Shown: positions 12,419 to 23,888 of the stretch, one piece after another | Numbering within the stretch: position 1 is the stretch's first letter | Layout of the letters: the number at the start of each line of letters is the position of its first letter | Assembly (NCBI GenBank): GCA_963693085.1 | Contig: OY856409.1 | Location: 1,619,397,711-1,619,461,710 of the forward strand | Source of the DNA: Alisma plantago-aquatica | Lineage: Eukaryota > Streptophyta > Magnoliopsida > Alismatales > Alismataceae | Direction of reading: 5' to 3' | Length of the DNA stretch: 64,000 nucleotides | Position numbers and translations under genes: made by a program | The notes under the pieces: generated by a model | What the model saw: only the letters and a program-made list of their open reading frames with translations | Database searches by the model: none | Told to the model about the DNA's origin: nothing

Positions 12419-15400
12419 TGTGACACCCAACATCACAAGAGCAAGATTACTCAAAACAAAGCCCTAAGTTAAAAATTCCATGCAACGTCTAACACATAAG
12501 ACACATATATCATTCTATAAAACATTTAATCCGCATGAGAGTACATAGGTTATGATATGAATATCATAGAGTTTACAAGCCTTTGGATAACAAAATCGCT
12601 AAGAGCCATGCTCACAATATCATAACAAAAAGAATCCTATATAAGCTTTACAAACATAGTTAGTATAGAGCATGCACACAAAATATTACAAATTCATAAC
12701 CCTGGATCTAAATGCCTTGCACATGTTTTAGAATCCAACAGTGACAAAGGATGGCACAAAATATTCTTTCCCAAACGTGAGAGTACACAAATAACATTGA
12801 CTCTATCTCTATATGTTTTATCTTTAGAGGAGGTAATGCAAACATTGCCTACCTCTGAGATTCCTTCATGCAAACATCACCCGTCTCTTGATCTTAAAGC
12901 CTTCTCCCTCCTTGTTTATCTTCTCTAACATTTCCAGGATAGTTAGACCACTAACCAAAAAAATATGAAAAGCCGCAATGGTGAGATACCAAGTCCCAAC
13001 GATATGATATAATCCCTGAAATGTTGATTAAATACTGAGGAATGTTAAAGAAGAGCACTTAGAGAAAAATATATGAACGTATCATAATCTGCTCTTGCAT
13101 TAAGGCTACCTACAAGGACTATTGTGAAGTATAGATACACCAATAAGAGTATAAAACAACCATCAAAAGGACACAACCATGTTAATACAAATTAAACCTT
13201 AACAAATATACTATGTGATTGTTGTGTATTTTAAACGTCTGGTCTAATTGAGGTGCACCACTCAAATGGTTAATTAGATGCTAATAAGCTATCCTAATAA
13301 TCCCTACTAGATCTAAGGATATATAAATTCTCTAGATCTCTCCTCATAACCTCTAGTAAAAGTGAGGTATCGAATGAGTGGGGAGCATTCTATCTATTCC
13401 ACCATTGATATATGCTTAGAAGTGTATCCACAAATCTCAGACCCACCTTAAGTACACATGTCATGACACCATAAAAACATGGGAACAACACTCCATAACA
13501 CATCATGTCATTCATGACTTTCCATTGGACCATCACCCATTATCATCCCAACTATTTAAGGATGATAATATATCATATGCTAAGCGTCCCCATATGTTCA
13601 ATAATATATGGCTCCAGGCATCTTATAACAACTCCAGGTTTCTACAAGATAAACTCATTTCCATTTCTGCAGGAAAATAGATATACAGACATAGTCTTTA
13701 CAACTTAGGTTATCATAATAAGGTTTATGCTTCTATGGTTACAATAAACAAAGTATAAAACAAACCATCAACAAATAGACAACTAAAATATTGGTAAAAA
13801 AACTTCATAGGATATAAATAGACCGATTATTATGACCTAAATTATCTTGATAAGGCATGCATATTACACCCTCAATTCTTTAAGGATGTTCATAAAAATC
13901 AGCCTTCACTAATTAAATAGAATATGCCTCCTAAAAGGACCATCGATTGTCACACCTTAATCATTTTTGGGTGAGTAGAAAGAAATAAATGTAGGCTCTC
14001 ATTTTTCCTCTAAAGAATCCATGTTTTCATATTTCGATAGTGCAACAACCAAAAATAACTCAAGGCACATACGTAAAGCATACAACATTCATGATCAACA
14101 TAAAAGCTATCATCTCTCACACATGGAATCTTTATATCAGACAAGTTCTTTCTAAAGGAAAAATGATAATCACCATATACGTACAAGAAGGGTAAGCATA
14201 GTACATAACTCCAACATGTAGACATATAACCATCAAAATTATGTAAGTGCTTAATTATCATCTTTAGCATTTATAGAGCATGTAATTGCAACATCTATGA
14301 CTTGCAATAACATAATAGTTAAAAAATGAACCAAAGGTTATATCACTCAATTGAAAAAGGTCGAAGCAAGTGCACACACAAGACTAACTCAAAGCTTCCA
14401 ACTTTACAAAAAACTCCAGTGTCGTAGACAAATACTCCAAGATTGCGTTCATCTCGTTCATTAACACTTTTCAATTGTCGACTCACAACCAAGACCAGCT
14501 AGATAAGAGAGAGAAAGGTGGAAACACGTAGCAAGACACTATAGTTAAAACCTTAGAGATAACCACCTAGAAAACATCCTATAAGGGAGAGAACCAAAAA
14601 GATCGCCAGAGAAACACAAAATCAAGGTCCCACTTACCCCAAGTAAGGCTTTGAATCCACTAATTGTCTTTTCTTTGATCGACAAAGAAGAAAATGAGGA
14701 TGTATCGTGCTTCAAGCAAGGATATATGAAGACAATAATCCCTTTGATTGTCATCAATTGTTGGCATCTTGATCCATAACAATATTGTAGGTTGACATGT
14801 ACAAGTACGATGAGAAGGAAGATTGAGTGGGGTATTTATAGATCTAGGAAAAAGAGAAAAGTGGTTAAGATGTCATTTTGTGGTTAGAAATTGTACTATC
14901 ATCAATTAGTCACCATCAATATGTAGACCCCGACTTTCCGTCATTACATGTAGTTAAGTGTTCCATCAATAAGTACAACTAGAAAACCCATCGGTCAAAG
15001 ATCTTTAGTTCAATCCCCTAGGAGATCTATCAAACATTAGCAACCTGTGATGAGCTTTTTTTAAACCATTGCTAGACATGGTGTAGGCTTTCCATCAGTA
15101 CAATCCCAATGGAAAACCATTGCCTAGCTATGCAGTAGTTCTATTAGTAGTCAACAAATAAAGACACTGAAGGACACACGAATGACATCTTCCATTGATC
15201 AACTCCCAATAAAAGAGTGGGGCAAACCATCTGTCTTCAAGAAATGAAACCAAGCATACCAACAAATTGAAAAAATAGAAGAGCCTTGTCTATTTTCAAA
15301 TTACAAAAGGCAAGGCACACTTCCACGGTCCTCTATTGGTGGAAGATCAGACTGGTACCATCGATTCTCACTGACAAAAAGGAAAAAAGGCTAGGGTAAA

Positions 15401-15614
15401 CCACCTAAGTGTATTCACGCACTTCCAAGCAAGGGAAGAATAAGATAACCAACATGATGTGTGCCAATTGCAAGGAAGTAATCAACTAGTGTAATTTTCA
15501 CATTAGTCCACAAGCAAACACCCACCAACTAAGCATGTTCTCTAATAAATATCTAAATAGGTGATAAATGTATCAAAGCATGATTAAGGGTTTCACTAGG
15601 TCAGGGGTCTTACA
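12419..15614 (-). repeat. 5' LTR of the minus-strand gypsy element (3.2 kb)
   Basis: Read on the minus strand it starts TGTAAGACCCCTGACC (15614 downward) and ends GGGTGTCACA (12419). It is followed by a decayed primer site and a leader with the phrase ACATAGGACTAGGATG, which is typical of chromovirus gypsy leaders. No coding was seen in it. The length and TGTRA(C/G)ACCCC...GGTGTCACA ends fit Tekay/Del-like LTRs. The second LTR is outside the window, so both boundaries rest on terminal motifs and on the coding sequence next to them. Confidence 0.7.
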
Positions 15615-18390
15615 CATAGGTCCTTCCTAAGAACACACAAAGTACACTTGTACTTAGTCTTGTAAGGGGAACCTAGCCCAAAACATTAGAGAAGCTAGTA
15701 ATCTCAAATATAATTTCTTTATCGGTTTGAATTCCCATTGATAAAGACTTCTCTATAAATCTAAGTAGATGATTCACCATAGAACTTTGCATAGTGTTTG
15801 GACAATAAAGAAATTGGCAAACCATATTCATACTATATGTGAAATAAGGGCATGTCAAGGTAATGTATGAAATTTCCTCCTCTAGGAGACAATACTCACT
15901 AGAATCAGGTAAAACTGAGCACTTCTTCTTCAAATAATCTGGATGAATATAAGGACTTATCAGGGTGGAAATAAGTTTTCAATGTAACATATTTTTTCTA
16001 TGAAGAAGATCACATGCATACTTCATTAGCAGTAGGAAACATGTATATTATACTCCACTTCAATACCACACAACTTGTAAATGTCACCTAAACTCCTTAA
16101 TGAGAATTCAACTTCCAATAATTGTATGAAGAATGAAATCAATGAATTATAGTTTCCTATTACCAATATGTCATATAAAAATAAATACACAAGGTGGCCA
16201 TTATTAGAATTTATAGACAATGGGTGTAGACATTTCTGGGATAAAATTCTATATCAAGAAAATAGAGAATGATACCATTATACTAAGCTGTACAAGCTTG
16301 TTTCAATCCATAAAAGGATTTGAGTAATCTACAAAATATTGTAGGATATGATATGTTGACGAACCTTGGGTGTTTTTCCATGTACACAAATAGTGTTAGT
16401 TACCATTTAGAAGAGTATTACATACCTCTCATTCTTTTCAGACCAAAAATTGAATACAATTATGGAGAGAACAACTTTAATGGTGGATAACTTGAATGCA
16501 TTACTAAAAGTCTCAATATAGTCAATCCCTTCTTCTTAGTGGTAGCATATTGCAACAAGCCTTTCTTTTAGTCTTTCTAACATTCCCCCATCTTTGTATT
16601 TGGAATTAAACAATCACTTACATACTAATATATTGGAGTTGAATCTCTTATAATAAGAGTTCAAGTCCCATATTTGTGTAGAGCTTCTGGTTTGTTCACC
16701 ATTTCGTGCTTCCACCGCTCATATGGTAGGGAACATTAACATTTTTGAATAGGTGGATTTATCGCAAGGTCAAGGCACGTCTTGGGATTGGTTTAACTAA
16801 ACCAAGTTCCCCCTTGTAATCATAGGATGGTTGTTGTTAGGTGCAATATTAAAGCCTGTACTATAGGTAAATATACAACTTTGTGTTTCTACCTTAGAAC
16901 TGTGATTGGGTCGGTTTAGAGCATTATTCATTATTATATTATAGAAACTCATCACCATTTCTAGAACCACATAAAATATCTTCATCATTATGTGATTCAT
17001 GACTTCCTTTAATAATTGGGGACAACATGCACAATTGTAATCATTGTGTAATTTGAAAACACTCAAAACATCCTTTCAATAGGAGTACTATTTGTAGACA
17101 TAGTTTGTATTTTTTATGTATTTCCACAATAAAAAGATACTCACTTTTCTACAGGAGTATTGTGTACACTTCAAGAAATTGGATACATCATGCATGTATA
17201 ATATGAAGCTTATAGTTGTAGTCCTAATATTATTTTCTTTGATGACATTCGTGTAATTAAATTGTCAAAAATATTAAGATAGGTAGGGATGTCAACAATA
17301 TTAACATTGGAAAGGAATGAGATAAATTTATCATAATAAGTCATATTATATTTTTTGTTGTGTAAATGGAATACACATTCATTGGAAAAAAACAATTTTG
17401 GAGATATAATTATCATGTTGAAGCACATAACCATTTGGACCCTTTATAATTAGAACTATAGCTTAGAAATATACATGGTTGAGATCGAGTATCGTGATTA
17501 TAAATTCTTAGATAGCTATAACAACATGTATCAAAGACTCTTTTTTTGTATCAAACACTCTTGAATGTATAAATAAGTTGGTTTCTAAAACAACAATTCA
17601 AAATCAAATTTTATGTATAGAAATGGTGTTGGAAAATAACACTAATAGCATAGGCCTCTACCCAAACTGATTTTGGGAATTTAGCTTCATACATCAAAGC
17701 TAGTCAAGATCAATGACATGTCTATGGTTACATTCAAAAACAACATTCTGACATGGATCATATGGATAGGATAGGTGGTGAACTATTCCTTTATCAGAAA
17801 AGAATTGTTGTCATAGTTGTTCTCAAATTCACCCCCACCGTCACTCTAAATTATTTAAGTAGTAGTAAAAAAACATATAATGCAACATATCATAAAAGAA
17901 AACAATCACAGAATGGCAATCATTCTTATTTTTGATGGAACTGAGTCAACCATATCTAGTACAATCATCATTGCTCATCACATAGTAAATAAAATATAAT
18001 AAGAAGGCACATGACCTATTCCCTAGATATCACAATTAATAACATTGAATGGTTGTGTTGGCCTTATATGTTTATGAGTAACTAATTAACATTTAGTCTT
18101 ATTGAGTTCAAAACTATTAGAAACATTATTATATTAATACTAAACAATAGATATATTTTTTTACTTTATTTGAATAACCCAAATTCTTGTGCCAATGCTC
18201 TTATGTGACTTTATTGAATCGACTTGAGAAGGATATTTTTGTAGTTTTTGACAACAAGTAAATATCTTGGTCACATATCCCCTTCATCAATGTGTTGTGT
18301 GTCCTTGAGTCCTTAATGTACACCATGCCATTTGTGTAGATAACATAACAAAAAAACATGGTACATATAGCAAATTCTACCACATATGAT
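15615..18390 (-). pseudogene. Copia pol remnant: integrase, RT, RNase H start
   Basis: Recognisable blocks on the minus strand, in order: GAG-pre-integrase (about 18180-18380, VYIKDSRTHN, CDQDIYLLS, WHKNLGYSNK); integrase core (about 17750-17870, a GEFENNY-like segment) and a WVEAYAISVI segment (about 17640-17690); the HPMITRGNLV hinge (about 16800); an RT start ICYH-EEGIDYIETFS (about 16500-16560); LVYLFLYDILVIGN (about 16160-16200), in which the YVDD box has lost a residue; GIEVEY (about 16050); and TCPYFTYSMNMVCQFL (about 15800-15860). Many stops are present. Confidence 0.88.
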
Positions 18391-19600
18391 GTTAGCACTT
18401 AAAGTGCATCATGATCTCTTTTACCACATATTTGACAAAAAGTTTACATTCTATTCGGATTATGTTGTAAACTTGTGACATTTCCACTTGATTACCAAGT
18501 TGCTTGATTGAGGCTACAATTATATGACCTGAATTATTGTATTTTGTGTAAGACATATCCCTTGTACACCCTAGATATAATTTTTGTTCTATTATCTTCC
18601 TCATTCTCTGCTTGAGGCTCTCCCTCATCCACTGGAGTTACTAGTATTGTAAAATTATTATCTATTATTAGTGGTGTGATGAATCAAAGAGTCAAGTTTA
18701 AGTTTTTAGTTTAGAAGACAATAAACAATTGTGGATTAGGCCTATGAGGATTTTTCCTCTCAAAGTCTTGAAGTATAAATATGCAATTAGTATAGGGCGG
18801 TCTAGGTGACTTCAACATGGAAATGACAAATCGGTTATACTTTAAATTGTCAAGACATTCAGTAAGAAACATATCTTGATCACGAATAACATATCACACA
18901 ACGTTTATCTAATCACATTTGGACTCAAAATTTTAAATACATTCATGTCGTGAATCAACTGATGTCATAAATGTCCCTTAAATTTTGATTTCAGCTCAAA
19001 TTCCTGTGACATAGATGATTATGCAAACTTTTAAATAAGATTAGTCCATACCTGAAGGTGATTATGAGGATGACTTGCTCCTTCAATAATGTAAAGATCT
19101 ATTCTTTCAAGAATATGACGAGTTGCATCCATGCCTTATAATTTGGATTCACATCAGCTAGGCTGGAAGCCTCAAGAATGACAAGACGAGGTTGAGATTC
19201 AGAACTGTTTAGGAATCCTTCCAAGTTGAATGATACATATAGGGTTCTCACTTGAGATTCAAAAAATAGAAAATTGTTGAGGCTCAAGTTTCAATGTGAG
19301 AAATTTGGAGACATTTAACCCTTCCGGATATGGATATGGAACCACATGTTTAGTTGGCAAAGATACAACTGGATTTTCATACTCACATTGGAGAGGACAA
19401 AGCTACACCAAAAGACAAAGATGATAAAGTGCCTTCCAGGATTCCTTCTACATGAACCGTGAGATTTAGAGTAGAGAGATCGCTCAATGAAGATCTTCAA
19501 GTGATGATTGATGATGATCAACAAGATGCTTGTGTGGGATTGACAACAAAACCATAACTTTAAGATGGCCTAAAAAGTTTTGATTTCTTAATAGCCTTTG
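18391..19600 (-). pseudogene. Copia gag remnant with a decayed zinc knuckle
   Basis: Minus-strand segments include NLEGFLNSSE and NPNYKAWMQLVIFL (about 19100-19220), as in copia gag proteins of the retrotran_gag type. Near the end (about 18400-18450) lies CQICGKRDHDAL, a CCHC knuckle missing its last Cys. Frame breaks are frequent. Confidence 0.75.
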
Positions 19601-19606
19601 ATACTA
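19595..19606 (-). other. Degenerate primer binding site (tRNA-iMet type)
   Basis: The minus strand reads TAGTATCAAAGGC directly after the LTR end ...TTCAAGCA, close to the usual copia TGGTATCARAGC. Confidence 0.6.
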
Positions 19607-19963
19607 TGCTTGAATTAAGAGACGGAGGAGGAACGGAGACGAGAAGCAAACCGCACACTCTTCTTCAATGTTATTTTTCCTCTTTTTATATTAATTAAAG
19701 CGTCCCATTGCAATAAGATTCCTATTGGGCTCTAACCGGCACAAAGGCCCAATCAAGACTAGAGTGGCCTGATATATACAGCTTTTTGAAGGGTCCCGAT
19801 AAAAGGAAGCTTTTCATACTGCAACAACGTTAACATAACATACTTTTGCTGACTTCCCGGTTCTGTAATAAAATAACTGACTTATACCTTGTGCCGTGAT
19901 TAAGGTCATTCAAAATGCTCAATTTGAAGTAGACCGTACCGAGGATGACACTTACAGATAACA
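19607..19963 (-). repeat. 5' LTR of the minus-strand copia element (about 357 bp)
   Basis: On the minus strand it starts TGTTATCTGTAAGTGTCATC and ends TTCAAGCA next to the primer site. A TATA box (TATAAAAAG, minus strand) lies at about 19681-19692. The length suits small copia lineages such as Ale. The outer boundary is inferred from the TGTTAT start; the second LTR is not visible. Confidence 0.6.
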
Positions 19964-20533
19964 ACCCACCCCTTAGAGCCAAAGAATGATAGCATAAGAA
20001 AGACTTACCACATAGGACTCTAGCCTCTAGGTCACGCGCTAGAAATGAAACTAGAGATGAAAAGGGGAATATAAAAAGACCTTGGAGGCTAATGTCTCAT
20101 TTTATTAGTACATGTTTTTTCTTTAGTAGTACATGTAAGCGCCTATAAGAATGAATAACCTGAAAGGCAGGATACTCATAGCTTCACCACTAACTCATAT
20201 CCACTCAGACGGCTTGATCGCACGGCCTCCCTCTTCCTCTGTTCTTTCCTGTTTTCTTCAGGTGACAAAGGGCCCGCGAAGGCGAGTTCCAGATGTTGAT
20301 CACTTCTTAAAGAAGGGACATTTTTCTTGGATACGTGTACAGAGCGATCTTAAGGTTTTCTGCTTTGATCACATACACCAAATCACAGGCATCTACATAT
20401 TACAGTACATCTTCTGATAGGCTTCTCTGTTCAGAACCCGAGTGTGGTCCGAGACACGCTGGAGACCGAGCTAATAGCCGGTCTTGGAACAGGAGCTTCG
20501 CCTGTCTTGCCTGTTGCAGGATTTTTTTTCAGG
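19964..20533 (+). promoter_or_regulatory. Upstream region and 5' UTR of the HVA22-like gene
   Basis: No independent gene was seen. A possible TATA (AATATAAAAAG) lies at about 20067-20077. The start codon at 20534 lies one base after a strong splice acceptor (T8 then CAG, ending 20532), so a 5' UTR intron is likely. Its donor is not certain; GTAAGC follows CAT at about 20133. Short open frames here (20151-20571) carry no known domain. Confidence 0.4.
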
Positions 20534-21612
20534 ATGACGGTTTCTCTGATCATGTAAGCAGTCCCTTATAATCAACATAACTACTGGTTTCGATTTCTTA
20601 CCTAATTTATTTCTACTGCAGACTGCTTTTCGGCTATGCCTATCCGGCTTATCATTGCTACAAAACCGTGAAAAGAACCAAGGTGAATAATACTGAAGAG
20701 AAAAGTGATTACAAAGACTTGACCAGCTGGTGTCAATACTGGTAAGAAGAGGCACCTGATAACTTTCTGTTTGAACTGCGAGCTTTGGCATTAGTAAACC
20801 TCACTGAAACTTTGGTTTTAATCTCCTTTTCAGGATTCTGATTGCTATGTTCACCGTTGTTGTAACAGTTCTCGATACGTTCATCTTCTGGTCAGTCACT
20901 TGTAGGACACTGAATTGTTTTCAGTAAAGAGAGATTTTATGCCAATTATCAATCTGTTTGTTATCTTTTTTGTTTAAGGTTTCCCATTTACAGCGAAGTC
21001 AAACTAGTGATTTTCATCTGTTTATTCTGTTCCCTGCCAAAGACAACAGAGGTAACTAGCCCAAATACGAGTCATGTCAATCCTGTTTAGAAACATAGAC
21101 AGACTGCATATGCATATCTCCTTTGCTCTCCATTGTAGGTAGTAGCTACAAATTGGTATGAGAACCTGGTACACCCCTTCTTCGAAGAGCACGAAGACAA
21201 GATAGATTCCAAGCTGAAGGACCTGAAGACCATTTCTTTCTGGAGGAACGCCTACTCTAACGCCTGGGACTTGCTTAAGAAAGGCAGGCAAACTCTACAG
21301 CCTCATCAGAAAAATGCAGAGAAGCATGTTGCAGCTCCAACATCAGTTTCTCCAGTCCCACATATACTGTCTGTGCCGACCAATTCTATCACATATGTTG
21401 CTGAGTCTACCGATGTGAGCGAAACCATTTCAGCAGGCAGCGTCGGTAATCCAACGTTCTTTGTCGACGAGGACGGACCAAGCTGCCACTGTTTGCCGGC
21501 AGAACAACGCGCTGCGGAGGCCATTGCCGCAGCAACCTCGACTCCGGTTGGCAGCAGGAGTGTCTCGGTCGAGGAATCGAGCTCCGGGTCGATTCACCCA
21601 GATTCTGGTTAG
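20534..21612 (+). CDS. HVA22/TB2-DP1-like membrane-shaping protein, five coding exons
   Basis: Exons: 20534-20553, 20622-20741, 20834-20890, 20979-21051, 21139-21612. All introns are GT-AG (68, 92, 88 and 87 bp). The exons total 744 bp and give 247 residues plus TAG with no internal stop. Residues about 7-100 are the TB2/DP1/HVA22 domain: LLFGYAYPAYHCYKTV, LTSWCQYWILIA, FIFWFPIYSEVKLVIF, PKTTE. They include hydrophobic hairpin segments (about 3-13, 46-66, 72-84), followed by NWYENLVHPFFEEHEDKID. Relatives (barley HVA22, human REEP, yeast Yop1) bend the endoplasmic reticulum membrane and act in vesicle traffic; plant members are often ABA- or stress-induced. The C-terminal tail (about 115-247) is Ser/Pro/Thr-rich with no recognised domain, as in the longer plant HVA22-like proteins. 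A linker inserted before the WCQYW motif (KVNNTEEKSDYKD) is longer than in short HVA22 proteins. The short N-terminus (MTVSLII) is chosen because it is open and in phase. It is the only intact gene here, hemmed in by copia elements on both sides; expression is not shown by sequence. Confidence 0.9.
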
Positions 21613-21906
21613 CAAGCAGAGTAAAATCATCGGTTCAGCACAAGGTTTTCTTTTAGGGAAAATAATCAGCATACAGTCTATAGCTACGCGTGTGAAAATC
21701 ATTGCATTACAGCACCCAATGAGCTGTTACATAGTTATATAGCCTTCAAAAAAAAAAAGCTGTTACATAGTTATATTGAGCATAGAGGATTTTAGCGTGT
21801 ACTCTTAAGAGTATCTTTTTGAGCATTATACATTGTCGGTTAAAATGTATCGGTGAATAAAAATGAAGTAATATGACGGCTATCTTGTGTTTTCGGTTGT
21901 GTCTGG
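21613..21906 (+). other. 3' flank of the HVA22-like gene
   Basis: Likely 3' UTR and downstream sequence. It contains AATAAAAATGAAG at about 21857, a possible polyadenylation signal, and an 18-bp direct repeat around a short A-rich insert (21723-21776). It ends at the copia target duplication TCTGG (21902-21906). Confidence 0.5.
21723..21776 (+). repeat. 18-bp direct repeat flanking a short poly(A) insert
   Basis: GCTGTTACATAGTTATAT occurs at 21723-21740 and again, identically, at 21759-21776. Between them is AGCCTTC followed by eleven A. The form is that of a target-primed insertion (LINE-type duplication with an A tail) of only a few bases. Confidence 0.7.
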
Positions 21907-22938
21907 TGTTAGATAAATGACGATGTATCACGTAATTACTATAGTGTCGTTACTGTAGCAAATCACTTATTTAGTATGGGTTAAGCTCAATCTAGTGCAG
22001 CAAATATATGTGAGAATGTAGTGTTGTTTCTAGTGCAAATGACAAAGAAGTTTTATCCCATATTGTTCACTCCTAAAACTTTTGTGGTCCTCATATGTAG
22101 GATCACATAGGGCACTAGTGTCCAAAGGAGTCCTAGAAATGAGGTATGCTCACCTCCTTGGGGGGTGGGATTGCCACATCCCAACGCACGCACGCACGGG
22201 CGCCACGCCGGGCCGGGCTCGGACTAAAGCTTGGACTTGTGGATTGTGGAGAATGTCTTCCGTCTTTTTTTTGCACTAGGATACAACTAAATAATTAATT
22301 ACTCGTGTAATTAATTATTTCTTTCTTATTCAGATTGTTTAATCCTAATTAGAAAGTGTTTCTCTTTTACAGATTATTCCGTATTGTGTACAAGAGCAAC
22401 CGAGTGTTTGCGTCTTACTGGGAATAGGATTAGGGATGTGCGTGGCTATATATACACTCCGGTCATTAGGATTAAACACATTGAAACAGTCTTCTGCCGC
22501 TTTGTGTTTTGTGAGCCCTAATCCAGAGTGCGAGAGCTGTAGTCCCGGAGTCGCTTCGTGGAGTCGTTCTCCTGCGCGAAGCGTGACTTCCCCTTCCCTT
22601 CACCGATGCAACTGTCAGGCGGTGGTTCCTGCGGTTGCTGTGCTGCACTGGTAGCAGTGCAACGCGACTACGTCGAGCGCGAGCGAGACGTGCAAGTTCC
22701 AGGTTCGTGCCGGATCGCGACTGGGAGAACGATGCCTATCCGCGAGGATTGTCAGACACTGATTTCTGTAAGTAACACATTCGTTTCTAAACGAACGATC
22801 TGGTTTGCGAATCTAACTCCAGTTTTTCTGTTCTCCTATTTTGTTTGAACTTCGTTTCTTATTTTGGATCTGTCTGAATTGTTAATTACATTGCACCTGT
22901 CGCTGTTGCATGAACGAAAATAACAAATATTAACAATA
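21907..22938 (+). repeat. 5' LTR of copia copy A
   Basis: U3 carries a GC-rich, CpG-rich stretch with GCACGCACGCACG. A TATA run (CTATATATACACTCC) at about 22446-22460 marks the promoter. The transcribed part contains a CGTTTCTAAACG hairpin at about 22782. It also contains TGATTTCTGTAAG (22760-22772), complementary at 12 of 13 positions to the leader just after the LTR. Confidence 0.93.
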
Positions 22939-22973
22939 GTCTTAAAGAAATCACTTTCTGTCGTTAATTAACA
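22939..22973 (+). other. Very short leader without a tRNA-type primer site
   Basis: Only 35 bases separate the LTR from the gag ATG. They begin GTCTTAAAGAAATCA and contain no TGG start such as TGGTATCAGAGC. CTTAAAGAAATCA (22941-22953) is the exact reverse complement of TGATTTCTTTAAG in the family LTR. Confidence 0.7.
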
Positions 22974-23888
22974 ATGGCCGGTCAGGGTGGTTCAGGATGT
23001 AAAATTGATACAACTAATATGCCTGAAAAATTTATTGGTACCAACTTTGTCCATTGGCAGAGTCCGATGGAAATTTGGCTGAATATTGCGGGTTATGATC
23101 AGTATTTAATTGAAATTGAACCTGTATCTGATGAAACAATTCCTGATAATGCAAACATTATTGCTAATTGGAAGAAAGGTGATAAAACATGCTGCGGTTT
23201 GATTCTTTTTGGTTTAAATAACAAACTGTATGATTCTTACTCAAAGCCGCCAGTCACTAAGTCCAAGGTTTTATGGGAATTGTTAATTAAGAATTTTAAC
23301 ACTGAAAATCAAGGTGTTGAAAAATACTGAGTGTCTAAATTTCTTAAGTTTCAGATGGTTGAGGGTAAGTCAGTTTCTGATCAAACACATGATCTACAAC
23401 TCCTAGTTCATGAACTCTCAGATGCCAAGATGGTGTTGCCTGAGAAATTCGTTGTTATGTCTATCATAGAAAAATTCCCTAAGTCTTGGGAATCGTTTGG
23501 TATGTTTCTGAAGCATCGCAAAGGGACACACACCATGGATGAATTAATGATGGATATTAATATACAAGAAGAACACTTAAAGGAGAAAGGGGTCAAGGTG
23601 CCTACTGATGCAAATCCAACTATTAATCTTACTTCTATGAAAAACACCAAAGATAAGAAATCTAAGAATGCACATAAACCCAAGGCAAAGATCCAAAAGA
23701 AACCGAAGAACAAACATTGTTGGACTTGTGGACAGGTTGGCTACTGGAACAAGGATTGTCCTACTAAGAAGGCAAAGAAAGCTACCACATCTGCAACTGA
23801 GGAGGCTGTGGTCAACATGATGACTACATCCTTGAACCTCAATGATGGGTACGTGTCTATTAAACTTGAAATTCTTTCTATTTTTTGA
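22974..23888 (+). pseudogene. Copia copy A gag, one internal stop
   Basis: The capsid-type protein opens MAGQGGSGCKIDTTNMPEKF and contains FVHWQSPMEIWL and a WKKGDKTCCGLILFGL region. A TGA at 23328-23330 interrupts the frame, which then continues in phase to 23888. The zinc knuckle reads CWTCGQVGYWNKDC (about 23720-23760); its His is replaced by Tyr, while copy B keeps His. At the gag/pol border copy B has TAA where this copy has TAC. A one-base insertion in a T run (about 23880) then shifts the frame into pol. Confidence 0.9.

Larger units (their letters stand above)
1286..15614 (-). mobile_element. Ty3/gypsy retrotransposon, broken by three later insertions
   Basis: Read on the minus strand from right to left: a long 5' LTR (12419-15614), a degraded leader and gag (about 12418 down to 9600), then protease, reverse transcriptase and RNase H (about 9530 down to 1286). 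The body is interrupted by a solo LTR (10576-12221), by an LTR element (1817-8285) and by an LTR ending at 1285. The RT to RNase H reading continues across the 1817-8285 insertion with matching protein motifs on both sides, so both segments belonged to one element. Integrase and the 3' LTR must lie left of the window. The element itself interrupts a copia element at 15614/15615. Confidence 0.85.
15615..19963 (-). mobile_element. Ty1/copia retrotransposon, 5' part, split by the gypsy element
   Basis: Minus-strand order: LTR (about 19607-19963), primer site, gag, integrase, RT and the start of RNase H, which is cut at 15615 by the gypsy LTR. Domain order (integrase before RT) proves the copia superfamily. 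The 3' part must lie left of the window, beyond the gypsy insertion. Confidence 0.9.

Noticed and set aside
21306..21702. Minus-strand frames over the last HVA22-like exon
   Set aside because: Antisense shadows of a well supported exon in GC-richer sequence.
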